Shown: piece after piece, positions 62,120 to 64,000 of the stretch
Layout of the letters: every line of letters begins with the position of its first letter
Position numbering within the stretch: the stretch's first letter is position 1
NCBI RefSeq assembly: GCF_022180385.2
Contig: NZ_BQME02000002.1
Coordinates: 806,001 to 870,000, forward strand
DNA: 64,000 bases
From: Paenibacillus sp. L3-i20
GTDB taxonomy: Bacteria > Bacillota > Bacilli > Paenibacillales > Paenibacillaceae
Reading direction: 5' to 3'
The notes under the pieces: model-generated
What the model saw: only the letters and a program-made list of their open reading frames with translations
Told to the model about the DNA's origin: nothing
Database searches by the model: none
Made by a program: the position numbers and the translations under genes

Positions 62120-62866
62120 ATGGCTTTGATTGAACATAGCAATCTTGAAGAATATGAAGATCCGGTAAATTACGATCTTGAATTTGACGGTGAAATGGAC
62201 AAATATCAGTTCTATCTTGAGCTTGCTAGAGCAAGTTCAGGGGAAGTGTTAGAACTTGCATGTGGTACAGGTTTAACAACGATACCCCTGTCGAAAGCCG
62301 GTATAACGATAACCGGTGTAGATATCTCTTCAGCGATGCTCGCATATGCGCGGTTGAAGGCGGAAGGGTTGACTGTTACTTTTATGGAAGGCGATGCCCG
62401 TACTTTCGAATCAGACAAGCGATTTGCGATGATTTATTTGACTGGTAATGCATTTCAGGCATTTTTAAGTGATCAAGATCAAATCGATTTACTCACGACC
62501 GTTCACAAACATTTACAACCCAATGGAATCTTTTCATTCGAGTCCCGTAATCCGGAGGGAACGGATTTATCCGATCAAGAGGAGACAGAATGGGGATCAT
62601 TTACTGATAAAGATGGACATAACGTCAAGGTATCAGGTACACAATGTTATGATGCTAGCCAGCATATCATGCATTGGGTCACTATGCGTGATTGGGGACA
62701 TAAGCGAACAACTTCCCGAATTGCTTGTCGGTTCACGGATCAATATACACTACATTCTTTATTAACTCGTCATGGCTTTCGCATCGAACATCAATATGCT
62801 AACTGGGATAAAACGCCGTTCTCTCCGTCATCTTCATCTATTATTAGCGTTTGTAGGAAATGTTAG
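62120..62866 (+). CDS. Class I SAM-dependent methyltransferase
   Basis: A 248-residue protein from ATG 62120 (AGAGGTG site); the frame from 62081 has none. SAM-binding motifs: VLELACGTGLTTIPLSKAGI (I), ITGVDISSAMLAYAR (II), VTFMEGDARTF, and MIYLTGNAFQAFL. The C-terminal half, HWVTMRDWGHKRTTSRIACR and a beta pair, fits the Methyltransf_25 type. Substrate unknown. No linked gene. Confidence 0.88.
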   Translation: MALIEHSNLEEYEDPVNYDLEFDGEMDKYQFYLELARASSGEVLELACGTGLTTIPLSKAGITITGVDISSAMLAYARLKAEGLTVTFMEGDARTFESDKRFAMIYLTGNAFQAFLSDQDQIDLLTTVHKHLQPNGIFSFESRNPEGTDLSDQEETEWGSFTDKDGHNVKVSGTQCYDASQHIMHWVTMRDWGHKRTTSRIACRFTDQYTLHSLLTRHGFRIEHQYANWDKTPFSPSSSSIISVCRKC

Positions 62867-63180
62867 GATAGAAGTCGGATGAAAAAATATAATCCGATTA
62901 GTTACTGAGCAAGTGTATTTTATTTTTAGTTTTATTAAGTAAGTGTCGCACCCACTCTGCGTTATTTACGGCTTCCTTTTGAAGATGGTATTTCGAAGCT
63001 GTTTGCTGGAGAACTTTTCATGACAATATCCGCGTTCAAATCCCTCAAACGTGTAAAAGACCATCCAGTTTTTCGGGATACTTTGAATTATCTATCGTAA
63101 CCTGCTAAACAAACTGCCATATCACCAACATCTTAATATAATATGTAAAATACAAAATTAACCATAAGGTGAGTGATACA
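62867..63180. other. Intergenic region with weak hairpin
   Basis: 314 bp. A hairpin, AGTCGGAT with ATCCGATT near 62873-62900, follows the methyltransferase stop and may be a weak terminator. Around 63018-63102 a frame reads MTISAFKSLKRVKDHPVFRD and stops; it may be a scrap of a lost gene. Confidence 0.4.
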
Positions 63181-63726
63181 ATGTTTGTACATAAAATAGA
63201 TGAGGACATATCTTTAAGATTAATAGAAGTAAAGGATGGAGAAAGGTTATTTGAATTAACAAATAGTTCGAGAATCTATCTAAGAGAATGGCTTCCTTGG
63301 CTAGATACAACAAAAAAACTTGAAGATACAACTGAGTTTATCAAAATATGTCTAAAAGGTTTCGCAGAAAGGAAGAGCTTGAATACAGTTATATTATATA
63401 AAGGAAAAATCGTTGGGGTTGCAGGCTTCAATAGTATTAATTGGACCAACAAAACAGCATACATAGGTTATTGGCTTGGAGAAAAGTTTCAAGGGAAAGG
63501 AATTATGACCAAGGTAGCTAATGCATTAACAAATTATGCTATTAGCGAATTAAGACTAAATAAAGTTGAAATTAGAGTAGCAGCAGGAAATAAAAAAAGC
63601 AGGAGTATTCCTGAAGGATTAAACTTTGTTAATGAAGGATGTATTAGGCAAGCTGAGTGGCTATATGACTATTATGTTGACCACATTGTTTATGGCATAT
63701 TAGCAGAGGAATGGAACAAAAAGTAA
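63181..63726 (+). CDS. RimL-type GNAT acetyltransferase
   Basis: A 181-residue protein from ATG 63181 (AAGGTGAG site); a GTG at 63169 lies inside that site. The RimJ/RimL layout is clear: IYLREWLPWLDTTKKLEDT, then GVAGFNSINWTNKTAYIGYW, the acetyl-CoA loop EKFQGKGIMTKVANALTNYA, and FVNEGCIRQAEWLYDYYVD. Such enzymes acetylate ribosomal proteins or antibiotics. The usual NxxSxxIxEKLGF motif reads NKKSRSIPEGLNF, an intact variant. It is a solo gene. Confidence 0.87.
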   Translation: MFVHKIDEDISLRLIEVKDGERLFELTNSSRIYLREWLPWLDTTKKLEDTTEFIKICLKGFAERKSLNTVILYKGKIVGVAGFNSINWTNKTAYIGYWLGEKFQGKGIMTKVANALTNYAISELRLNKVEIRVAAGNKKSRSIPEGLNFVNEGCIRQAEWLYDYYVDHIVYGILAEEWNKK

Positions 63727-63776
63727 AGTATAACTGTAGACTCAAGTATTCGATAAGACGAAGAGGGGAAACCGAA

Positions 63777-64000
63777 ATGAAGACGATCAAGTGCATGATG
63801 GACCACCTGTACTGGGCGGATGGACGCATCTTGGACGCACTCGAGGAGAATGAGACGAAGAACAAGGACCTTTTGAAGCTGGTTCGGCACGTCGCGGTCG
63901 CGGAACGAGTCTGGCTGTCCCGATTGCAGGGCAAGGGTAGCGCACAATATTCGTTGTGGGAGGAAGCGGGAGACCTCACGATGATACGGACGATGTTTGA
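63777..64000 (+). CDS. DinB-like protein, N-terminal part (window edge)
   Basis: ATG 63777 follows AAGAGGGGAA and the frame is open to the end of the window (74 codons). The text MDHLYWADGRILDALEENE, VRHVAVAERVWLSRLQGK and YSLWEEAGD is the opening of the DinB four-helix-bundle family, with His residues expected to bind metal (MDHLYWA, VRHVAVAE). The base composition is clearly GC-richer than the preceding gene, suggesting a different origin. The C-terminus is outside the window. Confidence 0.75.
   Translation, partial: MKTIKCMMDHLYWADGRILDALEENETKNKDLLKLVRHVAVAERVWLSRLQGKGSAQYSLWEEAGDLTMIRTMF

Overview
The window looks like chromosome of a spore-forming, low-to-moderate-GC Bacillota, most likely Paenibacillus or a close relative. 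The signs are strong AGGAGG-type ribosome binding sites, frequent TTG/GTG starts, a SpoIIM-family protein, a CwlD-type amidase, CsoR regulators, many lipoproteins, and a MalF/MalG-type ABC system next to a two-component system. I see no rRNA, tRNA or CRISPR array. Species cannot be fixed from the sequence alone. The region is accessory: many small single-gene units, several insertion sequences, and about a dozen decayed gene fragments.

Layout. 0-1.2 kb: debris (GNAT fragment, M23 peptidase pseudogene, IS3 transposase relic). 1.2-10 kb: a secreted beta-lactamase-fold hydrolase missing an internal block, a one-piece histidine kinase/response regulator, a small membrane exporter, an erythromycin-esterase-like lipoprotein, and an ECF sigma factor fused to BtrH-like and glyoxalase-like modules followed by an NmrA-like protein. 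10-20.7 kb: a 1510-residue subtilase with FN3 repeats, small secreted or hypothetical proteins, cysK, and a PadR-DUF4180 fusion. 21-28 kb: a CsoR-type regulon with four G-rich operators, two CsoR proteins, an MFS exporter, a sulfite-reductase-like half protein, copZ, a collapsed copA and a His-rich lipoprotein. An IS1182-type element with a nonsense mutation splits it. 28-31 kb: a surface protein with an unfamiliar 37-42-residue GELIDE repeat. 31-42 kb: small housekeeping-type genes (amidase, hydrolases, RidA, GNAT, AraC, HAD, YdcF, SpoIIM) and a 300-bp IS3 relic with both ends kept. 42.5-46 kb: a row of SUKH and immunity-like genes with no visible toxin. 46-55.4 kb: a two-component system divergent from an operon of two sugar-type ABC permeases, an HlyD-like adaptor and a solute-binding lipoprotein, then a ten-repeat Big_2 protein. 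56-64 kb: an astacin-like metalloprotease with a repeat domain, a DUF3626 gene split by an intact IS3-family element, a glycerophosphodiesterase, a methyltransferase, a GNAT and the start of a DinB-like gene.

How the genes work together. The clearest functional groups are the CsoR regulon, where repeated operators tie otherwise unlike genes to copper or thiol sensing, and the 46-52.7 kb sensor-plus-transporter locus, where a 10-bp inverted repeat sits in the divergent promoter. Most other genes appear to be solo units bounded by their own terminators.
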